Under the pieces are notes generated by a model. It was not told where the DNA came from. It saw only the letters and a list, made by a program, of their open reading frames with translations, and did no database searches. Position numbers and translations under genes: made by a program. DNA of 64,000 nt from JAVBQJ01 sp045585875. Its GTDB lineage: Bacteria > Verrucomicrobiota > Lentisphaeria > Victivallales > Victivallaceae. The stretch spans positions 1-64,000 of the forward strand of contig JAZMZH010000005.1 in NCBI GenBank assembly GCA_045585875.1. Reading direction: 5' to 3'. Every line of letters starts with the position of its first letter. The stretch's first letter is position 1. Of the stretch, positions 1 through 7,185 are shown in pieces.

Positions 1-2
1 GT

Positions 3-326
3 TATGGACAGGGCTCCTCGCGCGAGCATGCGGCGCTCTGCCCCATGTATCTCGGCGTCAAGGCGGTGATCGCGAAGTCCATCGAGCGCATACACCGTGC
101 GAACCTCGTCAACTTCGGCATAGTGCCGTTCCTCTTCGAGAACCCGAAGGACTACGACAGAGTCGCCGCGGGCGACAGGCTGGAGTTCAAGGGCATCCGC
201 GCTGCCGTCGAAGGCGACGGATGCCTTGAGGTAAAAGGCCCGAAAGGCGCCTTCCGTGTAAAGGCGTCGCTTTCAGACCGCGAGAGGCATCTTCTTCTCT
301 GCGGTGGTCTTCTTGCGAGCCTGTGA
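3..326 (+). CDS. Aconitate hydratase, C-terminal part (5' end outside window)
   Basis: The reading frame is open from the first bases of the window and ends at a stop at 326, so only about 107 C-terminal residues are present. It opens with YGQGSSREHAA followed by PMYLGVKAVIAKS and RIHRANLVNFGI, the swivel-domain signature of aconitases that isomerise citrate and isocitrate in the TCA cycle. The SSREHA loop binds substrate carboxylate. The iron-sulphur domains would lie upstream. It belongs to the short segment left of the suspected junction near 545-567, so it may not be from the same genome as the rest of the window. The family call is firm; the exact aconitase subtype is not decided. Confidence 0.9.
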   Translation, partial: YGQGSSREHAALCPMYLGVKAVIAKSIERIHRANLVNFGIVPFLFENPKDYDRVAAGDRLEFKGIRAAVEGDGCLEVKGPKGAFRVKASLSDRERHLLLCGGLLASL

Positions 327-341
327 AAAATATTGTATAAT
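313..341 (+). promoter_or_regulatory. Promoter, apparently leaderless
   Basis: TTGCGA (313-318) and TATAAT (336-341) are separated by 17 bases. The -10 box ends only 7 bases before the ATG at 349, so transcription should start at or next to the start codon. The -35 box lies inside the aconitase coding region. Confidence 0.55.
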
Positions 342-348
342 TACGGCC

Positions 349-566
349 ATGAGAAACATTATCTTCGCGGTTGCCGTCGCTTGCGTGGCGGCTGGGTGTG
401 CGACAAAACAGGTCGAACGTGCGCAGATTCGCTTCCTGCACTGGAGCGTCAGCCACTTCAGCGACGGTACGTATTCCGTCGCGTCCATCCCCGATTCGGA
501 GGGGAGGGCCATGGCGGAGAAGTATGCCAAGTTCATCTCCTCCGTTGACGCCGATGTTGTCGGACT
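349..566 (+). pseudogene. Endonuclease/exonuclease/phosphatase-family lipoprotein, N-terminal fragment
   Basis: It starts with a lipoprotein signal (MRNIIFAVAVACVAAGC, lipobox cysteine at residue 17), then QIRFLHWSVSHF and later DADVVGL. That order matches the first strand and second motif of endonuclease/exonuclease/phosphatase (EEP) family enzymes. After about residue 72 the frame stays open to 1533 but no longer resembles any protein, because it runs antisense through an esterase gene and into the next gene. The real gene is therefore cut at about 545-567. The missing part would carry most catalytic residues. This is either a chimeric assembly join or a real rearrangement; see findings. 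Confidence 0.6.
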
Positions 567-1047
567 GCACCTCCGGAAAAGAGGCCAGAAGCGCCCTGGC
601 TCTCAGGACGGAGGCCGCGGCGTGATATACCCATTGATCCCGGGGCGGTTCCGCCGCCAGATGGATGTTTCCCCAGCCCGCCGGACCGGAGAACTGATGC
701 CGGGGCCAGACCGGTTTGGAGTAGGGACAGACGCTCCAGGCGGGGACGCCGCCGCAGTTGTCCATGGCGATGGCGGCGTAGCCTTTGGCGTTCCACACTC
801 TCACCCAGTCCGCCAGGGCGGTGCCGCCGCCGCCGTGGACCAGGACGATGCCCGGAACCGGTTTTTCCGCCGAGGCGTCCGCCGGACAGCCGTACCAGGC
901 AAAAGCCCGGGTGGGTCTGCCGCGCCATTCGACGTTTTCGTAAAAGAGCGCCCTGACGCCGTCCTCGCAGAATCCGGGCGCGTCGTAAACCGCCGGGACC
1001 TGCCGGAGCTCCTCGACATTCCAGATTTTTTGCAATGCTTCATTCAT
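546..1047 (-). pseudogene. Dienelactone hydrolase / acetyl xylan esterase-like, 3'-truncated
   Basis: The protein starts MNEALQKIWN at 1047, with GAGGTG a few bases upstream. It shows the N-terminal half of an alpha/beta-hydrolase: PGIVLVHGGGG (oxyanion strand), GYAAIAMDNCGG, and FPEVQSDNIGV just before the place where the nucleophile elbow (GxSxGG) should come. Instead the reading frame passes into the antisense of the endonuclease-like fragment, ending at 187 with unrelated sequence. The catalytic Ser, Asp and His are all missing, so the gene as seen cannot be active. No signal peptide is visible. The break coincides with that of the converging upstream fragment. Confidence 0.7.
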
Positions 1048-1206
1048 AAGAAACACCTCAGCTTTTCCGAATCGATGCACTTGGATAATTTAGCTTTTCC
1101 CGCCGGAAAATCAAGTCCGCATCTCCCGCGGATCGAAAAAACTCCTTCATTTTATTTTTTAACAAAATCTTTTCCGAAACTTCCCCGCCTTCCGGAAGCG
1201 TCCGGC

Positions 1207-1234
1207 TTGAAATATCCGCCCGCGACGATATATT
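1207..1234 (+). promoter_or_regulatory. Promoter of the glycosidase/MFS operon
   Basis: TTGAAA (1207-1212) and TATATT (1229-1234) with a 16-base spacer, about 60 bases before the ATG at 1298. It fits the form seen before most operons in this window. Confidence 0.6.
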
Positions 1235-1297
1235 ATCTCCTGTCCTTTCAGAACAGTCGGGGCGGGCAGGGCCGGTCCCGCATCAAGGAGTGCAGTC

Positions 1298-3286
1298 ATG
1301 ACGAGCAGCAGCGATTTGAATTTCATCAACGTCGTCCCGGTTTTCGAGGGGAAATACATTCCGCGTACGGTCGTGGAAATTCTCCGTCAGCACCGCGACA
1401 TCGGGATCCGCCGTTTCGCGGTGTCTTTGAGTTTTCACCCCGAGGGCTTTCCGGCCCGGGAAAAGATCAGCCGTCTGGCGGGGATCTTTCAGGCGATCCG
1501 CGACGGGCTGGCCGAAGCCGTCCGCGGCGATGACGATATCCGGCTGGGAGTGCTGCTCCAGAGCACCATGGGCCACGGCTGGAGCGGGACGGTGCCCCTG
1601 ACCGGGGAATCCTGGCAGCGGATCGTTTTCGCCGACGGCAGGAGTTCCAGCCGCATGTGTCCCTCCGATCCGGAGTTCCGGGCCTACGTCTGCGACGCGG
1701 TGCGGGCCGTCGTCCGGCTTGAGCCGTCTTTTCTGATGCTGGACGACGACTTCGGACTGCGTCTGGAGGAGTGTTTCTGTCCCGCGCATATGGAGATGTT
1801 CAACCGGGCGGTCGGCGGGCATTGGACCCGGGAGGCTCTGGCGGCGGCGCTGAAAGACAGTCTGGGAGGCTCCGGCGGCGACCCCGATCTTGAGGTCTTC
1901 TGCCGCCAGCGCCGGGAGACCGCCGTGAACTTCGCCCGGGAGATTCGGGCCGCCATCGACGAGACCGATCCGGAGCTCTCCTGCGTGGTCTGCTGCCCCT
2001 GGGTCGGACACGGCTTCGTCCCCGCCGTGTCGGACGCCCTGCGCAGCGCCTCCGAATCCGCCGCCTGGGTGAGGGTGAACAATTCCGTCTACGGATGCGC
2101 CCACCCCCGGGAAATCTGCGTCAACGATTATAAGACCAATCTCATCCGTCACCAGCTGAGGGCCCGTCACTTGATCGAGGAGGCCGACACCTTCCCCCAG
2201 AACCGGTGGAGCATGAGCGCCTCGCTCTTTCACACCCACCTGGTGAACGGCATTCTCAACGGTTTGGAGGGGGCCAAGCTGTGGATGAACAATTTCCGCC
2301 AGCCCGACCGCAGCGTGCAGGAGCCCTACGAAAGAATCTTCGCCGGGCACCTGGGCATGTACCGGGAACTTTACCGCATCGCGGGAGACATCCGCTGGCA
2401 GGGGGTGGCGGCCCCCATGTACGAGGCGCGGGATCTCCTCAATCCCAGGTCCGATTTCAGGAGCCTCTACGGCGTCCGGGAGTGGGTGCAGGAGGTCTTC
2501 AGCTCCTTCGGGGTCCCGATCCGGTACGCCGTCCCGGGAGGCGACGGCATTTACGCCGCCTGCGGAGCCGATCTGGCGTATCTCTCCGACGACGAGGTGA
2601 GGGCGCTCTGCCGTCACAGCCTCCTCCTGGACTCCACCGGCGCGCGCGAACTGACCCGCCGGGGATTCGCGGAGCTGATCGGCGTGCGGACCGTCGACGA
2701 TCCCGATTTCTTCTTCACCGGCGAACTCAACGCGGAGACCGGAGTCACCGACGGCCTGATGTTTGAAGCGGGGATGGAGAAACTGGAGCCGGTTTCGGCG
2801 GAGGTCGGGATTCTCTCCTGGTGCCTCCGCCGCAATCCCGGCGGGGACGTGACGCGGCCGGAAAAGGCCGCGCCGGGCATGACGGCATTTGTCAACGCCG
2901 AGGGGGGCAGGGTGGTGACCGCCGCCTGGTTTCCGGGGATGCCCTTTTACAAGATCTGGGTGCCGGCGCGCCGCAATCTGCTGATTTCGGCGCTGGATTT
3001 CCTGGCAGGGGGCCGGATGGAGATGATCGCGGCCGTCGAGGATCACCTGATGGTGAAGCACGGGGTGTGCCGGGACGGGAGCGAACTGGTCTTCGCCCTC
3101 AATCTCAGCACCGATCCGGAGCCGGAGCTGCCGCTCCGCTGTTTCCGGCGGATCGCCGCCGTCCGGAAACTCTCCGGAGCCGGAGCTTGGGAACCGGTTG
3201 ACTTCCGGCAGAGCGGCGATATCGCGACCGTCGCCGCGGGGCTGGTCATCGACGATCCGGTGATCCTGAGGTTTGAATTCCGATGA
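1298..3286 (+). CDS. Putative glycosidase-like protein (beta-galactosidase-like architecture)
   Basis: A 662-residue protein without a signal peptide, so probably cytoplasmic. AAGGAG stands 7 bases before the ATG. The first roughly 430 residues look like a TIM-barrel (LMLDDDFGLR, WSMSASLFHTH), followed by a segment LSDDEVRALCRHSLLLDSTGA and RRGFAELIGV that resembles the trimerisation-like domain of beta-galactosidases, and a C-terminal beta-sandwich. Catalytic acids cannot be assigned with confidence. The gene overlaps the MFS transporter by 4 bases, which suggests it acts on a glycoside that transporter brings in, and a CE7 deacetylase follows. Similar large glycosidase-like proteins are common in Victivallales. 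The general class is likely; the substrate is unknown. Confidence 0.5.
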   Translation: MTSSSDLNFINVVPVFEGKYIPRTVVEILRQHRDIGIRRFAVSLSFHPEGFPAREKISRLAGIFQAIRDGLAEAVRGDDDIRLGVLLQSTMGHGWSGTVPLTGESWQRIVFADGRSSSRMCPSDPEFRAYVCDAVRAVVRLEPSFLMLDDDFGLRLEECFCPAHMEMFNRAVGGHWTREALAAALKDSLGGSGGDPDLEVFCRQRRETAVNFAREIRAAIDETDPELSCVVCCPWVGHGFVPAVSDALRSASESAAWVRVNNSVYGCAHPREICVNDYKTNLIRHQLRARHLIEEADTFPQNRWSMSASLFHTHLVNGILNGLEGAKLWMNNFRQPDRSVQEPYERIFAGHLGMYRELYRIAGDIRWQGVAAPMYEARDLLNPRSDFRSLYGVREWVQEVFSSFGVPIRYAVPGGDGIYAACGADLAYLSDDEVRALCRHSLLLDSTGARELTRRGFAELIGVRTVDDPDFFFTGELNAETGVTDGLMFEAGMEKLEPVSAEVGILSWCLRRNPGGDVTRPEKAAPGMTAFVNAEGGRVVTAAWFPGMPFYKIWVPARRNLLISALDFLAGGRMEMIAAVEDHLMVKHGVCRDGSELVFALNLSTDPEPELPLRCFRRIAAVRKLSGAGAWEPVDFRQSGDIATVAAGLVIDDPVILRFEFR

Positions 3287-4587
3287 AAAGAGCCTATGCC
3301 GAAACGCTGAGCGAGCGGGAGCGCCGCCGCGGACGCATCTTCGCCTACTGCGCCTGCTACTTCGGCTGCCTGTCCGAGGTCATGATGGACAGCAGCGCCA
3401 TCGTCATCCTCTACATCGGCATGCTGGGCGGCAGCAGCACCATGATCATGCTCTCCACCAGTTTTTACGGCCTGTCCAGCATGCTCTTCACGATCCCGGC
3501 GGCCTCGGAGGTGGCGCATTTCGGCATGAAACGATCGGTGGGCGTCGCCTGCATTTCCGGCTGCGCCGGACTGCTGATGGCGGCGTCCGCGGCCTGGTGC
3601 GGCCGGTACGGGGCATGGGTGGCGCTGGCCGGGTGCATGATCTACTGCCTCCAGCGGACTTTTTACGGCGCGTCCTGGTATCCCATGCTGGATGCGTTTT
3701 TGCGCAAGCAGGACCGCGGGAGTTTCTTCGGCACCATGCGCTACAGCTACATGATTCTGTCCGGGCTGATCTTTTACTTCGTAGGGGTTTTCATGGGGGC
3801 GGAGCCGCCCGTGATTCTGATGCAGATATTCATCGGATGCATGGGGTTGATGCTGCTCGGACGGTGGTACTGCATGTCCCGCTTCCCGGAGGACCCCAGG
3901 GAGCAGGCCGTGAAGCTCGACATGCGCCGTGCGCTGGGCATCTCTCTGCGCAACAGCCGTCTCACCTGCTATTCGGTCTACGTCTGTCTGCTCTCCCTGG
4001 CCTATACGTCGCTGGTGCCGCTGACGCTGGTGTATCTGAAGCAGTATGTGAAGCTGGAATCCGGCAGGGTGCAGATTTTTTCGACCGTGGGCATTTTGGG
4101 GTCGATCCTCGGATACTTTGTCTATGGAAAACTCCTGAAGTGGTTCAAAATAAAGAAAATGGAGCTGCTTGTCCACCTGATTTTCCTCTCTTCCGCGCTG
4201 ACGCTGGCGCTGGTCTGCGCGGGGGCCCGGGGCTTTATATGGATCGTCGGGGCGGCATATTTCATGGCCTCCTTTGCGGCCAGCGCCTTTCTCTGCAATC
4301 ACTCCACCGAGCTGCTGGCGCTGGCGCGCCCGGGCAACAAGGCCATGGCGATGGCTTTCGCCCAGACTTACCTCAACATCGGCGTGACCGCGGGCAGGAT
4401 CGGCACGGCGCTGCTGCTGGGGAGCAATCTGCTGGCCCCGGTGTGGACCATGGGCGGGGCGGAATACTGCAATTATCAGGCGCTCTTCCTGTTTTACGGG
4501 GCGGTGGCCGCAGTCGCGCTGACGCTTTTCCCGATATTGCCGGCGGTGGTGCCGAAGCATCACGACTTTTACGAACCGGTGCGCTGA
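3283..4587 (+). CDS. Major facilitator superfamily transporter
   Basis: A 434-residue membrane protein with about twelve hydrophobic segments. Between segments 2 and 3 it has the loop VAHFGMKRSVG, a weak form of the MFS A-motif. The ATG lies within ATGA shared with the upstream glycosidase-like gene, so the two are translationally coupled. The central loop (about residues 200-230) is charged and cytoplasmic. By context it should import a sugar or oligosaccharide handled by the preceding gene, but nothing in the sequence fixes the substrate. The stop at 4587 is followed by a GC-rich stretch without a clear terminator. Confidence 0.8.
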   Translation: MKRAYAETLSERERRRGRIFAYCACYFGCLSEVMMDSSAIVILYIGMLGGSSTMIMLSTSFYGLSSMLFTIPAASEVAHFGMKRSVGVACISGCAGLLMAASAAWCGRYGAWVALAGCMIYCLQRTFYGASWYPMLDAFLRKQDRGSFFGTMRYSYMILSGLIFYFVGVFMGAEPPVILMQIFIGCMGLMLLGRWYCMSRFPEDPREQAVKLDMRRALGISLRNSRLTCYSVYVCLLSLAYTSLVPLTLVYLKQYVKLESGRVQIFSTVGILGSILGYFVYGKLLKWFKIKKMELLVHLIFLSSALTLALVCAGARGFIWIVGAAYFMASFAASAFLCNHSTELLALARPGNKAMAMAFAQTYLNIGVTAGRIGTALLLGSNLLAPVWTMGGAEYCNYQALFLFYGAVAAVALTLFPILPAVVPKHHDFYEPVR

Positions 4588-4633
4588 GACCTCCGGACGG
4601 CGTTTTTTTCCCGGATTTTCGGGGGAAGCCGTT

Positions 4634-4661
4634 TTGAAAAACCTTTTTCCCCGTTTATATT
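4634..4661 (+). promoter_or_regulatory. Promoter of the acetyl esterase gene
   Basis: TTGAAA (4634-4639) and TATATT (4656-4661) with a 16-base spacer; TATTAT at 4658-4663 with 18 is an equal choice. The ATG follows at 4714, with AAAGGA as ribosome binding site. Confidence 0.6.
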
Positions 4662-4713
4662 ATTATTCTATGTCCGGAGATGATTTCAAATATGAAAGGA
4701 AAGGATTGCAATC

Positions 4714-5673
4714 ATGCTGATCGACATGCCGGTTGAGGAACTGAGGACCTATCGGGGCAGCACCCCCAGACCCGACGATTTCGATGAATTCTGGGACGCT
4801 TCGCTGGCGGAATCCGCCGCTCTGCCCATGAACGCCGAACTCATCCCGGCGGAATTTCAGGCGCCCTGCGCCGACTGTTACGACCTCTTCTTCGACGGCA
4901 CCGGAAATTCCCGGATCCACGCCAAACTCCTCTGCCCGAAAAACGACACCGGCAAACATCCCGCCGTGGTGCAGTTTCACGGTTATTCCGGCGATTCCTG
5001 TGACTGGTGCGGCAAACTCATGTACGTCGCCTGCGGGTACACCGTGGCGGCGCTGGACTGCCGCGGCCAGGGCGGGCTCTCCGAGGACCGCGACCCGGTC
5101 TGCGGCAACACCCTGAACGGACATATCATCCGCGGCCTCGACGAGTCCGATCCCCGGAAACTTTACTTTCGGAACGTCTTTCTGGACTGCGCCCGCCTGA
5201 CCCGCTTCGTCATGAATATGGAGCATGTCGATCCCGCCCGGGTCGGCGTCACCGGCGGCTCCCAGGGCGGCGGGCTCACTCTCGCCTGCGCGGCGCTGGT
5301 GCCGGAGGTGAAGCTGGCCGCGGCGGCATTCCCGTTTCTTTCGGACTACCGCCGGGTCTGGAATATGGACCTGGCCGTCGGCGCCTATGGGGAGCTGAAG
5401 GAATATTTCCGCAATTTCGATCCCAATCACCTCCGGGAGGAGGCGATCTGGACCCGCCTCGGCTACATCGACATCCAGAACCTCACCCCCCGCATCCGGG
5501 CGCGTGTCATGATGCTGACCGGACTCATGGACACGGTCTGCCCGCCCTCCACCCAGTTCGCGGCCTACAACAAGATCTCTTCGGAGAAAGAAGTGCTCTT
5601 CTATCCCGACTTCGGCCACGAAGGGCTGAAGGGCGGAGACGATAAGGTCTTCCGCTTCCTGATGGAGCTCTGA
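4714..5673 (+). CDS. CE7 acetyl xylan esterase / cephalosporin-C deacetylase
   Basis: A 319-residue alpha/beta-hydrolase of carbohydrate esterase family 7, which removes acetyl groups from xylo-oligosaccharides and also from cephalosporin C. All family marks are present: RGQGG at 117-121, the nucleophile elbow GGSQGG with Ser183, Asp273 in LMDTVCPP and His302 in FGHEG. The length equals that of typical members. There is no signal peptide, as is usual for CE7 enzymes working on imported acetylated oligosaccharides. It has its own promoter but stands next to the glycosidase-like and MFS genes, and probably serves the same pathway. Confidence 0.92.
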   Translation: MLIDMPVEELRTYRGSTPRPDDFDEFWDASLAESAALPMNAELIPAEFQAPCADCYDLFFDGTGNSRIHAKLLCPKNDTGKHPAVVQFHGYSGDSCDWCGKLMYVACGYTVAALDCRGQGGLSEDRDPVCGNTLNGHIIRGLDESDPRKLYFRNVFLDCARLTRFVMNMEHVDPARVGVTGGSQGGGLTLACAALVPEVKLAAAAFPFLSDYRRVWNMDLAVGAYGELKEYFRNFDPNHLREEAIWTRLGYIDIQNLTPRIRARVMMLTGLMDTVCPPSTQFAAYNKISSEKEVLFYPDFGHEGLKGGDDKVFRFLMEL

Positions 5674-5710
5674 GGTCTCTTTGCGTCGTTGTCGTCGTGC
5701 CGTCCGGCGA

Positions 5711-5780
5711 AAAAAAAGTGAATAAAAAATCATTTTTTTATCGTCCGGCACTTGCAAAACGCATCGTCCCGGTGTAAATT
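5711..5780 (+). promoter_or_regulatory. rex promoter with upstream A/T-rich inverted repeat
   Basis: TTGCAA (5752-5757) and TAAATT (5775-5780) with a 17-base spacer make the promoter. Just upstream lies an imperfect inverted repeat, AAAAAAAGTGA (5711-5721) and TCATTTTTTT (5730-5739). GTGA/TCA half-sites in an A/T-rich frame are compatible with Rex operators (TTGTGA-type), so rex may control itself. The GC-free repeat could instead be part of the end of the preceding transcript. Confidence 0.4.
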
Positions 5781-5832
5781 AAACTCGATAAAAAAACATC
5801 TATAAAAAAATATAACAGAGCGGGTGTCCAAG

Positions 5833-6492
5833 ATGAGCAGGAGCAAGGTTCCCAATTCGCCGTCGATCCGGCGTATGCCCGTCTATCTTCATAAGCTCAT
5901 GCTGATGCATCAGAACGGCGAAGAGTACGCCAGCACCACCCGTCTGGCCGAGTATGTGAATCTCGACACCATCATCGTCCGCAAGGATTTTGAACTCACC
6001 GGCATCTCGGGACAGCCCGGCGTCGGATACCGTACCGACGAACTCATTTCCGGCATCCGCCGCTATCTGAACTGGGACCGGAGCTGCCGGGCCTGTCTGG
6101 TGGGGGCCGGATCGCTGGGGAGCGCTCTTATCGGCCACGAGGAATTCGCCGAATACGGCCTTGAGATCGGTCTGGTGTTCGATTCCAATCCGGACCGCAT
6201 CGACGCGATCATCCACGGACACCGGGTCGTCGATGTGCGTAAAATGGGGGAGATGCTCAAGGATGATCCGCCGGATCTGGGGATCATCTGCGTGCCCTCC
6301 AGCTGTGCGCAGATGGTGGCGGACGAGATGATCGCCTGCGGTGTGCGGGCGTTCTGGAACTTCGCCAACGTATGTCTGAAGGTCCCCGACGACGTGATCG
6401 TCCAGAGGGAGGTCATCGCGGGCGGATTCGCCATGCTGTCGGTGAAACTGGCCCGGCGCGAATCCCGGCAGTCGGAATTTTACGAGGGCTGA
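5833..6492 (+). CDS. rex: Redox-sensing transcriptional repressor Rex
   Basis: Rex binds DNA when the NADH/NAD+ ratio is low and lets go when NADH binds. The first 80 or so residues form a winged helix (SIRRMPVYLHKL, then VNLDTIIVRKDFELTG, the recognition region conserved across Rex). A Rossmann fold follows with VGAGSLGSAL near residues 89-98 and FDSNPDRI at the second strand. The C-terminal helix that swaps between dimer partners is present. From the ATG at 5833 it is 219 residues; a GTG at 5824 in frame is an alternative. It stands immediately before the hydrogenase genes, which points to them as its main target. Confidence 0.93.
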   Translation: MSRSKVPNSPSIRRMPVYLHKLMLMHQNGEEYASTTRLAEYVNLDTIIVRKDFELTGISGQPGVGYRTDELISGIRRYLNWDRSCRACLVGAGSLGSALIGHEEFAEYGLEIGLVFDSNPDRIDAIIHGHRVVDVRKMGEMLKDDPPDLGIICVPSSCAQMVADEMIACGVRAFWNFANVCLKVPDDVIVQREVIAGGFAMLSVKLARRESRQSEFYEG

Positions 6493-6660
6493 ACGGGGGG
6501 GAGGGCGGCTGAATCGGAAAGAGCGAGACGCATTGCCGGAGCCTGACGGCGTGCAGCGGTATCAAAAGGGTATGTCCCGACTTTTTCCCGCGTCGGCGGG
6601 AGGGGCGGGACCGGCAAATCCGCCGGAGGCGGAAAGCACAATAAGGAAAAGGTTGAAAAA

Positions 6661-7185
6661 ATGAGTTGCAACAAATTGTCGGAAGGTGCGGCGGCAAAGT
6701 TCGCCGAACTCGACGCGTTCATCGCCGGTCTGAACATCGACCTTGATGACGAACGCCGCCGCGGGCGGTTGATCCAGGTGCTCCATCGGGCGCAGGCGAT
6801 CTTCGGATACCTGCCGCGCGAAGTCCAGCAGCATGTCGCCGACCAGCTGCGGATCCCGGAGAGCGCCGTATCGGGCGTAGTTTCGTTCTACAATTTCTTC
6901 TCCACCCGCCCCAAGGGCAAGTACGTCATCAACGTCTGCCTCGGCACCGCCTGCTACGTGAAGGGCTCCGAGGGCGTGCTCCGCGAGCTGGAGCGCGTGC
7001 TGGGCGTGAAGGCCGACACCGATCCGACTCCGGACGGGCTCTTTTCGATCACCGCGCTGCGCTGCGTCGGCTGCTGCGGACTGGCGCCGGTGATGGTGGT
7101 GAACGGCAAGGTGTACGGCAACGTCACTCCCGCCAAGGCGGTCGCGGTGGTTGAGGAAATCAAGGCCAAGGAGGCACAGGCATGA
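6661..7185 (+). CDS. hydC: Hydrogenase NuoE-like subunit (HydC/HndA type)
   Basis: A 174-residue thioredoxin-like [2Fe-2S] protein. The helical N-terminus (LHRAQAIFGYLP, VSFYNFFSTRP) and the ligands Cys93-x4-Cys98 and Cys135-x3-Cys139 match NuoE/HydC. In bifurcating hydrogenases this subunit passes electrons to or from the flavin subunit. AAGGAAAAGG precedes the ATG. The last four bases overlap the start of the next gene, so translation is coupled. The 168 bases after rex contain no clear promoter, so the gene is likely co-transcribed with rex. Confidence 0.92.
   Translation: MSCNKLSEGAAAKFAELDAFIAGLNIDLDDERRRGRLIQVLHRAQAIFGYLPREVQQHVADQLRIPESAVSGVVSFYNFFSTRPKGKYVINVCLGTACYVKGSEGVLRELERVLGVKADTDPTPDGLFSITALRCVGCCGLAPVMVVNGKVYGNVTPAKAVAVVEEIKAKEAQA

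Noticed and set aside
567..1533. Forward open frame continuing from the endonuclease-like fragment to 1533
   Set aside because: After about residue 72 it only reads the antisense of the esterase and the intergenic region, then the start of the glycosidase-like gene out of frame.
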